A stretch of 64,000 bases of DNA from Mycobacterium dioxanotrophicus (GTDB lineage: Bacteria > Actinomycetota > Actinomycetes > Mycobacteriales > Mycobacteriaceae), in NCBI RefSeq assembly GCF_002157835.1, contig NZ_CP020809.1, positions 6,014,001 through 6,078,000 on the forward strand. Reading direction: 5' to 3'. The translations under genes were made by a program, and so were the position numbers. Below, piece by piece: positions 55,260 to 63,070 of this stretch. Position 1 is the stretch's first letter; each line of letters begins with the position of its first letter. The notes beneath the pieces are model-generated. The model saw only the letters and a program-made list of their open reading frames with translations, was not told the DNA's origin and made no database searches.

Positions 55260-57091
55260 GTGGTTTCCAGGCCTTCGAGATCGCCCTTGTCCCGCCACCG
55301 CTTGAGCAGATCCCCGAACGCGTAGAAGCCGGGGCCGTACGGCTCACCGAGGTGTGAACGGATGCCCTCGCCGCCTCCGCCACCTTCGTTGTTGTAGTAG
55401 CCCGGTGTGCATTCGGCGTCGAACGCCGAGGTGTCGATGTAGGACTCCTTGATGGTCTGGCACCAGCCGTCCTGTGCCTGCCGGCTGGGTTCGACCGTGG
55501 TGATGCCGCGGCTGAGCGCCTCGGCGATCACGTAGGCGATGTGTTCGCCCTGCAGTTCGTAGTTCGCCGCGATGTTGGCCGAGATGCCGACCTGGGTGAA
55601 GCCGGTGAAGAACTGGTTGGGAAATCCACGACTGGTCATGCCGTGCAGCGTCTTGTAGCCGTCGGCCCACGCGTCATACAGCGACAGACCGTCACGGCCT
55701 TTGATGGTGTCGATCGAGTAGCGCCTGCTGATCTCGGTGGTGATCTCGAATCCGCTGGCGAAGATGATGCAGTCGACGTCGTATTCCCGGCCGTTGGCGA
55801 CGATGCCTGTGGCGGTGATGCGTTCCACGCCTTTGGCTTCGGACACGTCCACCAGGGTGACGTTGGGCCGGTTGAAGGTCGGCAGATAGTCGTCGTTGGA
55901 ACATGGCCGCTTGCACAGGAACCGGTAGTACGGCTTGAGCGCCTCGGCCGTGTCGGGATCTTCGACCAGCGCCTCGATTCGACGACGCAGCCGCTCCATG
56001 ACCTTGTAGTCCTCTTCTTCGCGCAGACCCATGAACTGCTCGGGCGTCATCGCCGTCGGATCCGGCAAGGCCAGTACCCGGGCTGCGGTGTTGCGCCCCA
56101 GCTCGGTCCAGAAGTCGCACACCAGATCCGGCTGGCCCAGTGCCATGCCCTCGAAGGTCCAGGCGTGGAAGTTGCGTTGACGTTCCTTCTGCCAGCCGGG
56201 CTGCAGCGTTTTGACCCACTCGGGGTCGGTCGCGATGTTGTTGCGTTCGTCGACCGTGGACGGAGTGCGTTGAAACACGTACAGGTGCTGAGCATCTCGC
56301 CCCAAGTACGGGACCAGCTGCACACCCGTGGCGCCGGTACCGATCAAGGCGACCTTCTTGTCGGCCAGCTTGTGGAGTCCGCCGGAGCTGTCGCCGCCGG
56401 TGTAGTCATAGTCCCACCGCGACGAGTGGAACATATGTCCCTCGAAATCTTTGATACCGGGGATACCGGGCAGCTTGGGCCGGTTGAAGGATCCTGAGCC
56501 CATCACCACGAACCGGGCCCGGATGTCGTCGCCACGGTTGGTGCTGATCCGCCACCGCTGGATGTCGTCCTCCCACCGCAAGTCCTTGACCTGGGTGGAG
56601 AAGATGGCGCCGTCGTAGAGCCCGTAGTGCTTGCCGATGTTGCGGCAGTGCTGCCAGATCTCCGCCCCGTCGGCGAACTTCTTGCTCGGCATGAAGTCGA
56701 GCTCTTCCAGAAGGGGTATGTAGCAGTAGGACTCGTTGTCGCACTGGATACCCGGATAGCGGTTCCAATACCAGACCCCACCGAAGTCTCCGCCCATCTC
56801 GATGATGTGCACGTCCTCGACGCCGGCCTTCTTCAAGTAGGCACCGGTGAGCAGACCGGCGAAACCACCACCGAGCACGGCCACGTCGATGTCGACGTCG
56901 ATCGAGTCCCGCTCGACATACGGGGTGTGTGGGTCGACCTCGCCGAATGCGGAGAACTGCTCTCCGGTCTGCAGATACTGCCGGGAACCCTCTGTGCGCA
57001 ACCGCTTCTCACGTTCGGCGCGGTACTTCTCCCGCAGCGCCGCGATGTCGATGTCGGTGGGGGTATCGGTGGGCCCGCAGTCGTTGGTCAT
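55256..57091 (-). CDS. Type I Baeyer-Villiger monooxygenase
   Basis: FAD/NADPH monooxygenase of 611 residues that inserts oxygen next to a ketone, making an ester or lactone. GGGFAG (74-79) and GTGATG (251-256) are the two Rossmann motifs and the BVMO fingerprint F216-x-G218-x3-H222-x3-W226-D227 is exact between them. The N-terminal extension of about 65 residues and the length are like the cyclopentadecanone/cyclododecanone branch, which takes large rings. ATG 57091 overlaps the LLM gene stop by 4 bp. Likely substrate is a cyclic ketone produced by the neighbouring oxygenase and SDR. Confidence 0.93.
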   Translation of the reverse strand: MTNDCGPTDTPTDIDIAALREKYRAEREKRLRTEGSRQYLQTGEQFSAFGEVDPHTPYVERDSIDVDIDVAVLGGGFAGLLTGAYLKKAGVEDVHIIEMGGDFGGVWYWNRYPGIQCDNESYCYIPLLEELDFMPSKKFADGAEIWQHCRNIGKHYGLYDGAIFSTQVKDLRWEDDIQRWRISTNRGDDIRARFVVMGSGSFNRPKLPGIPGIKDFEGHMFHSSRWDYDYTGGDSSGGLHKLADKKVALIGTGATGVQLVPYLGRDAQHLYVFQRTPSTVDERNNIATDPEWVKTLQPGWQKERQRNFHAWTFEGMALGQPDLVCDFWTELGRNTAARVLALPDPTAMTPEQFMGLREEEDYKVMERLRRRIEALVEDPDTAEALKPYYRFLCKRPCSNDDYLPTFNRPNVTLVDVSEAKGVERITATGIVANGREYDVDCIIFASGFEITTEISRRYSIDTIKGRDGLSLYDAWADGYKTLHGMTSRGFPNQFFTGFTQVGISANIAANYELQGEHIAYVIAEALSRGITTVEPSRQAQDGWCQTIKESYIDTSAFDAECTPGYYNNEGGGGGEGIRSHLGEPYGPGFYAFGDLLKRWRDKGDLEGLETT

Positions 57092-58260
57092 ACGTTGGCC
57101 TTCTCCGGCAGCGCAGCGGGGTGCAGCGGGGCGTCCATCTCATGAACGGCGGGCAGCACCTCTTCGGCGAACAGCCGGACGCTGTCAAAGGCCTTCTCGT
57201 ACGGCATGGTGCCGAACTGCGGGACGATGGTGACCTCGCAGAACGAGCACGCCTCCTGCGCGGCCTTGAGCTTGTCGAACACGGTCTGCGGCGTGCCGAT
57301 CAGCAGGTTGGAGGCGTGGTATCCGGGTGGGCCGCCCTTCTTCTGATTGCCGACCTCCGACGCCAGCAGAGCGGTGGCGCTGGCCTCACGTGCGGCGTAG
57401 GCCTCATACCCCTTGACGCCCTGGAAATTCGACGCGTCGGCAAAGCCGTAGTGGACGTTCACATCCCGGTTGGCGGTCCAGATCCACTCTTCGGTTTGAG
57501 CCACCTCGTCTTCGGAGCCCACGCAATACATGAACATCACGTTCTTCGGCTGACACGGGCCCAGGCCCTCCTCGGCACGGAAGGTGTTGACCTTGCGGAC
57601 CTCCTCGCCGGCATCGCTGATCGGCTTGTTGCCGACGAACAGCGGCACCATGCCGCGTCGGGACAGGATCTCCAGCGATTCCGCGGTGGAGGACGAGCTG
57701 TAGATGCGGTCGAACAGATCCGCGCTGATCGGTTCGGGGCGCAACGACATCTCCGGGAACGAGAAGATCTTGCCGTCGTAGGAGAACCGCTCACCGGAGA
57801 ACGCGAGCTTGAGGATGTCCAGCGTCTCGTTGAATCGGTCGCGGCTCTCCTCGCGCGGAACGCCGACGGCGGCGAACTCGGCCTTGGACACGCCACGACC
57901 CAACCCGATGGTGGTGTAGCGGCCATTGGAGACGATGTCGAGGTAGGCGATCTGGGTGGCGAGCCGGATCGGGTTCCACCACGGCACCACGGCGACGAAG
58001 GTGCCGAGGCTGACCCGCTCGGTGCGCCCGGCGAAGTAGGTGAGCGCCTGAATCGGGTTGGGTGTCATGCCATATGGCGTGCCATGGTGCTCGGGGAACC
58101 AGATCCCGTCAAAGCCCAGTGGTTCGGCGAGATCGCCGAGGGCCAGCGCCGCCTGCACGCACTTGTAGTCGGGTGTGACGGGCGGGCTGGCGAAGTCGCC
58201 GGCGAGCACGCGCTCCCAATCGTGGGAGTTCTGGGCCCCGGTACCGAGGTTGACCTTCAT
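57088..58260 (-). CDS. LLM-class flavin-dependent monooxygenase
   Basis: Bacterial-luciferase-like TIM barrel, 390 residues. GFDGIWFPEHHGTPYGMTPNP (in part near residue 50) with the EHH motif, LGTFVAVVPWWNPIRLATQIAYLD (in part) and GLGRGVSKAEF are typical of FMNH2-using alkanal/terpene monooxygenases rather than F420 enzymes. It needs reduced flavin from a reductase not seen here. Position between BVMO and Rieske genes suggests an oxygenation step of the same substrate; a type II BVMO is another possibility. Gap to the Rieske gene is 9 bp. Confidence 0.87.
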   Translation of the reverse strand: MKVNLGTGAQNSHDWERVLAGDFASPPVTPDYKCVQAALALGDLAEPLGFDGIWFPEHHGTPYGMTPNPIQALTYFAGRTERVSLGTFVAVVPWWNPIRLATQIAYLDIVSNGRYTTIGLGRGVSKAEFAAVGVPREESRDRFNETLDILKLAFSGERFSYDGKIFSFPEMSLRPEPISADLFDRIYSSSSTAESLEILSRRGMVPLFVGNKPISDAGEEVRKVNTFRAEEGLGPCQPKNVMFMYCVGSEDEVAQTEEWIWTANRDVNVHYGFADASNFQGVKGYEAYAAREASATALLASEVGNQKKGGPPGYHASNLLIGTPQTVFDKLKAAQEACSFCEVTIVPQFGTMPYEKAFDSVRLFAEEVLPAVHEMDAPLHPAALPEKANV

Positions 58261-58269
58261 GTTCTCTCC

Positions 58270-59613
58270 TCACTGGATGTCCTGGGGTGCTCCGACGCCC
58301 ATGTACTTCGACAGTTGGTAGTGCAGGTTGACGGTGCTGCGTTCGCGGTAGGGGTTGGGTTTGGTTCCGGGGAAACCGGCCGATTTCATGCCCCGTTGGA
58401 CGGCGGCCATGTTGGAGAAATCCTGGGGTAGCACCGACAGCCAGTCGGGGCTGTCGGCCGGGGTGTACACCCATTCGGTCTGGGGTTCTTGGCCTTTCGG
58501 GTACAGCTCGAAGACTGACACCTCGAAGATGCACTTGTCGGGGTCGTAGCTCGGATCGGGGCGGGCGCTGTAGCACAGGGCGCTGGTGAGTCCCTGTCCG
58601 ATCTGGAAGTTCGGGAAGAGCTGCCACGCGGTGCCACTCTGGCCCAGGATGTCGGGCGGGATGGTCGGCCAGATCACGCCGCGCGCCTCGTCATCGCGCC
58701 GGGCGGAGATCAGCCAATGCTCGAGCACCTTGTCGGCCGGGGTGCCCTCGGGCAGTTCGTCGACCAGTCGCTTGGCGGCGTTGACCAAGGTCTGCGTGGT
58801 GGTCGCGTTGGTCTCTTCCATGGTGTAGACCTGCATCTCCGCCGTCGAGATCCGCGGATCCCCGGTGCCGAGCCGGATCTTGGACTTGGTCTCCTCCAGA
58901 TCGTCCGGGGCGTCGTAGCCGATGTTGGAGTGCCGGCCCTGCGCTTTCGCCCAGCCCTTGAACTCGCCGAACTTGTTGAACTCCGGATGCGTGGTGAACA
59001 CGTGGTAGGTCTCGTTGAAGGCCTCCATCGCGACTTTCCAGTTGCAGTCGAAGTTCAACCATTTGCGCCACTTGTAGCGCATGGTCCCCAGTCCGAACGG
59101 GTCGAGGATCTTGGCAGCGGGAAAGAGGAAGTCCGCCAATGGTTCCGGGTCAGGGTCCATGTTGATGAACAGCCAGCCGCCCCAGGTGTCCACATGGACA
59201 CGGCCGAGCCGGGTGTTCTCCCGCGTCAGCGCACCCTGCCAGTCGTCCTGTTCGCGGATGTGCGTGCAGGCCCCGGCCAGGTCGTAGGTCCAGCCGTGGA
59301 ATCCACAGACGAACGACTTGCGGGTGCGGGCACAGGCGTTCTTGGCGCCCTTCGGGGTGTCGATCAACCGTCGACCGCGGTGCATGCACACGTTGTGGTG
59401 GGCGGCGAAGTCGTCGGCGCCGGTACGCACGACGATGATCGAGTCGTCGAGAATGTCGTAGGTGAGGTAGCTGCCGACTTCGGGCAGGTCCTCGACGCGG
59501 CCGACCTGCTGCCACACCTTGCGCCACAACCGGTCTCGTTCGGCGCGCGCGTAGTCCGGTGAGGTGTAGGCGTCCACGCCGATGGTCATGGGCGTGGATA
59601 GCTCTTCGGTCAC
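58270..59613 (-). CDS. Rieske non-heme iron oxygenase, alpha subunit
   Basis: Ring-hydroxylating oxygenase alpha subunit, 447 residues. The Rieske 2Fe-2S ligands are C76-x-H78 and C103-x2-H106; the 24 residues between H78 and C103 exceed the common 15-17, so there is an insertion in the cluster domain. Mononuclear iron ligands H204 and H209 lie in NETYHVFTTHPEF; the third carboxylate cannot be fixed by eye. GTG 59613 has a GGAGG site; an internal ATG at 59589 is possible. No beta subunit, ferredoxin or reductase gene lies nearby, so electron donors must come from elsewhere. Confidence 0.9.
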   Translation of the reverse strand: MTEELSTPMTIGVDAYTSPDYARAERDRLWRKVWQQVGRVEDLPEVGSYLTYDILDDSIIVVRTGADDFAAHHNVCMHRGRRLIDTPKGAKNACARTRKSFVCGFHGWTYDLAGACTHIREQDDWQGALTRENTRLGRVHVDTWGGWLFINMDPDPEPLADFLFPAAKILDPFGLGTMRYKWRKWLNFDCNWKVAMEAFNETYHVFTTHPEFNKFGEFKGWAKAQGRHSNIGYDAPDDLEETKSKIRLGTGDPRISTAEMQVYTMEETNATTTQTLVNAAKRLVDELPEGTPADKVLEHWLISARRDDEARGVIWPTIPPDILGQSGTAWQLFPNFQIGQGLTSALCYSARPDPSYDPDKCIFEVSVFELYPKGQEPQTEWVYTPADSPDWLSVLPQDFSNMAAVQRGMKSAGFPGTKPNPYRERSTVNLHYQLSKYMGVGAPQDIQ

Positions 59614-60458
59614 TGGTGCCTCCTCATGGCGGCGCGAAAGTCGTCGTCTTTCAGGAACACTGAGGTGTTGTCCGCACCGAGATGCGTCCACCGCAGGTTG
59701 AGCCCGCCGTCGACCAGCAGGGTCTGGCCCGTGATGTAACTCGACAGATCCGACAGCAGGAACAGGATCGCGCCTGCCTGTTCCTCGGGTGTGCCGCGCC
59801 GTCCCATGGCGATGGCGCGGCGGTCGCGCTCCGGATCGGTGTCGACATACGTTGCCGAGGCGGCTGTTTCGGTGACGCCGGGTGCGACGGCGTTGACGCG
59901 GATACCGTCGGCGGCGAGTTCGGCGGCCATGGTCCGGGTGGCTGCGACGATCGCGGCCTTCGCGGTGCCGTAAGCGATGTGGTACGGCGCGGTGTTCATG
60001 CCGCTGATCGATGACACCGAGACAATCGAGCCTGCGTTGCCCTGCGTCCGGATCTCCGCCGCGACGGCCTGGCTCATGAAGAACATGGTTTCGAGGTTTG
60101 CCGTGAACAATTCCCGCCAGTCGGCCCGGGCGACCCGTGTTGCCGGCATCCACGTCGACGGCGCGGCGCCACCGGCGACATTCACGAGGCCGTACAGCGG
60201 CCCTCCGGCACGGCGCGCCTCGTCGAGCACGATGGCGATGCCGGCGTCGGTCGCGGCGTCGGCAACCACCGGCAGCACGGCCAGGCCCTGGTCGGCCAAG
60301 GGCCCGACATGGGCGTCGAGGTTGTCCCGCGATCGGCTGACCGCGATGACGGTGGCGCCCGCCTCGGCAGCCACCCGCGTGACGCTGGTGCCGATGCCAC
60401 CGCCACCAGCACCCGACACCACCACGACACGGCCGGCCAAACTCAGCGAACTGTCCAC
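59610..60458 (-). CDS. SDR-family oxidoreductase heading the catabolic operon
   Basis: Classical SDR, 282 residues: SGAGGGGIGTSV (15-26) as cofactor motif, NVAGG, Ser in VSSISGM, YGTAK for Tyr/Lys, and C-terminal ITGQTLLVDGG followed by a 30-residue tail. Starts at GTG 60458, the first gene of the minus-strand run and divergent from the beta-propeller gene. It would oxidise the alcohol left by the oxygenase to the BVMO's ketone, or a similar step. Overlaps the Rieske gene by 4 bp. Confidence 0.88.
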   Translation of the reverse strand: MDSSLSLAGRVVVVSGAGGGGIGTSVTRVAAEAGATVIAVSRSRDNLDAHVGPLADQGLAVLPVVADAATDAGIAIVLDEARRAGGPLYGLVNVAGGAAPSTWMPATRVARADWRELFTANLETMFFMSQAVAAEIRTQGNAGSIVSVSSISGMNTAPYHIAYGTAKAAIVAATRTMAAELAADGIRVNAVAPGVTETAASATYVDTDPERDRRAIAMGRRGTPEEQAGAILFLLSDLSSYITGQTLLVDGGLNLRWTHLGADNTSVFLKDDDFRAAMRRHQ

Positions 60459-60469
60459 AATCGGCCTAT

Positions 60470-60481
60470 TTGTCCGGACAA
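60470..60481. promoter_or_regulatory. Operator-like palindrome 1 (GntR type)
   Basis: TTGTCCGGACAA, a perfect 12-bp palindrome 11 bp upstream of the SDR start. TTGT...ACAA with a GTC-GAC core resembles HutC-type GntR operators. It follows the direct-repeat word TCGGCCTATT. Confidence 0.62.
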
Positions 60482-60565
60482 CATATGTTGCTCTTCATAT
60501 GAGAGAATACTATTCCGCAGGGATTATTCACCCGTCAAGGGCCCGATCAAGGAGAAGTCGGCCTA

Positions 60566-60580
60566 TTGTCTGGACTACAA
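60566..60580. promoter_or_regulatory. Operator-like site 2 (GntR type)
   Basis: TTGTCTGGACTACAA repeats site 1 with small changes and is again preceded by the flank GGCCTA. It is 22 bp before the beta-propeller gene start. The two sites, about 97 bp apart, flank the divergent promoters. Confidence 0.58.
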
Positions 60581-60602
60581 CCGCTTGCTAACGTCCGACA
60601 TC

Positions 60603-62192
60603 ATGAGCCCGGATGCGCGGTACCCGTCGACCCCGTCAACGGACGCGGGCTGGCACTTGCAGCGCATCACCGCACCGAGTCGGTTGTTCGGCGCGAACGG
60701 CCTGCGCACCGGGCCTGACGGCCGCATCTATGTCGCGCAGGTGACGGGCAGCCAGATCAGCGCGGTCGATGTCGACACCGGACGCGTGGAAACCGTCAGC
60801 GCCAAGGGCGGCGACATCATCGCGCCCGACGACGTGGCGTTCGACACGGACGGGAACCTGTACGCCACCGAGGTCATGGACGGCCGGGTCAGCGTGCGCG
60901 AACGCACGGGCACCACCCGGGTGCTGCGCGACGATGTGCCGTCGGCCAATGGCATCACGTTCGACCGCGGCCGGCTGTTCGTCGGGGAATGCCGCGCCGG
61001 CGGCCGTCTGATGGAGTTCGATCTGGATGGCGGCGCTCCCCGGGTACTGCTGGAGAACGTGCCGTCGCCCAACGCGATGGAGGTCGGCCCGGACGGGATG
61101 TTGTACTTCCCGGTGATGGGCGCCAACGAGATCTGGCGCATCGACCCGGCCGGGGGCCAACCGCAGGTGGTCGCCGCGGGTCTCGGCGTCCCGGACGCGG
61201 TCAAATTCGACGCGCACGGATTCATCGTGTCGACGCAGGTGGCCAGCGGCCAGGTGGTGCGCATCGACCCGCGCACCGGCGATCAGAGCGTGCTGGCCCA
61301 GCTTTCTCCCGGCCTGGACAACCTGACCTTCGTCGACGGTCGGCTGTTCGTGTCCCACTTCACCGGGGAGATCACCGAAGTCACGCCCTCGGGCACGTCG
61401 ACGCTGCTGCCGGGCGGACTGAACTGGCCGCTGGATCTGACGGTCGACAGCGACGGCGACCTCTACGTCGCCGACGGTACCTACTTCTACCGAGTGGGTG
61501 CCGACGGTGAACTGCAGACCGCCGGAATGCTGTTCACCGCGGGGTACCCGGGCTTTCTGCGCGGCGTAACTGCTTGTGGTCCAGGAGAATTCGTGGTCAC
61601 CACGGCGGCCGATACGGTGGCCCGGTACCACCCGGGCGCGGCCGAGAGCGACGTCATCGTCGCCGGCGTGGATCAGCCCTACGGCGTGGCGCTGGCACCG
61701 GACGGAACGCCGGTGGTGGTCGAGCAGGGCGCCGGGCGCCTGCTGGCGATCCGCGCCGGCGCGGTGGACGTGTTGGCCGACGGTCTCGACCACCCTGTCG
61801 GGGTGGCCTTCGGGCCCGACGGCGCACCGCTGGTGTCGGTCGCCGGGGCCGTGGTCCGGGTGGCCGGCTCGACCGTCGCACCACTGGTCGACGGGCTGGA
61901 CACGCCACAGGGGATTCTGGTTCACGACCAGGCGCTCTACATCGTCGACGCCGGCGCCAAGGAACTCATCGAGTACGACCTTGGCACCGCGCACCGCCGC
62001 ACCATCGCCACCGGGTTACCCGTGGGCCCGCCACCGGGCGTGGTGCCCAAACCGCTCAAGGGCATGCCGCCGTTTTCCGGGCCGCAGGGCCCGTTCGCCG
62101 GGATCACCGCCGGAGCCGATGGGACGCTGTATGTTTCGGCCGACGGCGACGGCAGCGTGCTGGCGCTGCGCCGTAGCGGGATCGCGTCATGA
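60603..62192 (+). CDS. SMP-30/NHL-like beta-propeller protein
   Basis: A 529-residue protein made of repeated propeller blades: NGLRTGPDGRIYVAQ, PDDVAFDTDGNLYATE, PNAMEVGPDGMLYFP, DLTVDSDGDLYVAD and PYGVALAPDGTPVVVE among others, with about two six-blade propellers' worth of repeats. SMP-30/gluconolactonase relatives hydrolyse lactones with a metal in the centre; the N-x-D ligand pattern is suggestive but not proven. No signal peptide, so cytoplasmic. In context it could open the lactone made by the BVMO. ATG 60603; the frame is open further upstream without support. Confidence 0.75.
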   Translation: MSPDARYPSTPSTDAGWHLQRITAPSRLFGANGLRTGPDGRIYVAQVTGSQISAVDVDTGRVETVSAKGGDIIAPDDVAFDTDGNLYATEVMDGRVSVRERTGTTRVLRDDVPSANGITFDRGRLFVGECRAGGRLMEFDLDGGAPRVLLENVPSPNAMEVGPDGMLYFPVMGANEIWRIDPAGGQPQVVAAGLGVPDAVKFDAHGFIVSTQVASGQVVRIDPRTGDQSVLAQLSPGLDNLTFVDGRLFVSHFTGEITEVTPSGTSTLLPGGLNWPLDLTVDSDGDLYVADGTYFYRVGADGELQTAGMLFTAGYPGFLRGVTACGPGEFVVTTAADTVARYHPGAAESDVIVAGVDQPYGVALAPDGTPVVVEQGAGRLLAIRAGAVDVLADGLDHPVGVAFGPDGAPLVSVAGAVVRVAGSTVAPLVDGLDTPQGILVHDQALYIVDAGAKELIEYDLGTAHRRTIATGLPVGPPPGVVPKPLKGMPPFSGPQGPFAGITAGADGTLYVSADGDGSVLALRRSGIAS

Positions 62193-62332
62193 CCGAGCCA
62201 GCGAGAAGCGAAGCGGACCGCGTCATGACGGAGCCAGCGAGAAGCGAAGCGGACCGCGTCATGACGGAGCCAGCGAGAAGCGAAGCGGATCGCGTCAATG
62301 ACGGAGCCAGCGAGAAGCGAAGCGGATCGCGC
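62189..62332 (+). repeat. Four tandem 36-bp repeats bearing start codons
   Basis: Units start at 62189, 62225, 62261 and 62298 (lengths 36, 36, 37, 35). Each begins with ATGAC and encodes MTEPARSEADRV or a close variant. The first ATG overlaps the upstream stop. Unit 4 is frame-shifted and its small frame stops at 62334-62336, overlapping the GntR ATG. Confidence 0.9.
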
Positions 62333-63070
62333 ATGACAATCAGCCCCACCGAGCACCGCTACCTGCAGGTGGCACGCACCCTGCGCAAAGAGATCGTGGA
62401 CGGCGTGTACCCGGTCGGCTCCCAGCTCCCAACCGAACACGAACTGTGCGAACGCTTCGAGGTGAGTCGCTACACCATCCGGGAGGCGTTGCGGCGGCTG
62501 CGCGACGACAACCTGGTGTCCTCGCGACCGCGCGCCGGCACGCTGGTGGTCCCGCGCGCGGCGACGAATTCCTATGCCCAGGACGTGATGTCGATCAACG
62601 ATCTGCTGGCATTCGCCACCGGGGCGCAGTTCACCATCGAATCCAACGCCATGGTGACCATCGACGACGACATGGCCGAGCACACCGGCCTGGCGGTCGG
62701 TGAACAATGCCTGGCGGTCCGCGGCTACCGCCAGATCGACGGCGCACCCGTGTGCTGCACCGAGTACTACATCAACCGGACATTCGCCGCGGTCGGCAGG
62801 CTGCTGCAGCGACACAGTGGACCGATCTTCCCGCTCATCGAGGACCTGTTCGGGGTGAGCATCACCGAGGTGCACCAGGAGATCTCTGCCGTGCTGGTGA
62901 CTCCGGGCCTGGCGGCGGCGCTGAACGTTGCCCCGGCCAGCGCCGCGCTGCGGATGCTCCGCACCTACACCACCTCCGACGGTGAGGTCGCGCAGGTGAC
63001 CGTGAACACCCACCCGTCGGATCGGTTCCGGCACTCCATGACCATGCGGCGGGTCAAAGGGCAGCCGTGA
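62333..63070 (+). CDS. GntR-family regulator with UTRA domain
   Basis: A 245-residue HutC-type regulator. Winged helix (about 5-75): TLRKEIVDGVYPVGSQLPTE, SRYTIREALRRLRDDNLV and RPRAGTLV. The UTRA ligand domain (about 95-240) has YRQIDGAPVCCTEYYIN and the family ending. ATG 62333 begins right where GntR similarity starts; an in-frame ATG at 62189 would add 48 residues coded by the 36-bp repeats, which I judge non-native. It overlaps the synthetase gene by 4 bp and probably binds the palindromes at 60470 and 60566. Confidence 0.88.
   Translation: MTISPTEHRYLQVARTLRKEIVDGVYPVGSQLPTEHELCERFEVSRYTIREALRRLRDDNLVSSRPRAGTLVVPRAATNSYAQDVMSINDLLAFATGAQFTIESNAMVTIDDDMAEHTGLAVGEQCLAVRGYRQIDGAPVCCTEYYINRTFAAVGRLLQRHSGPIFPLIEDLFGVSITEVHQEISAVLVTPGLAAALNVAPASAALRMLRTYTTSDGEVAQVTVNTHPSDRFRHSMTMRRVKGQP

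Noticed and set aside
62189..62332. In-frame N-terminal extension of the GntR regulator coded by the 36-bp repeats
   Set aside because: Repetitive peptide outside the GntR fold, interrupted by a one-base shift; the ATG at 62333 sits directly before the winged helix. Kept as a repeat feature.
62189..62332. CRISPR array
   Set aside because: The units are directly adjacent without spacers and there are no cas genes; no CRISPR array is seen anywhere in the window.
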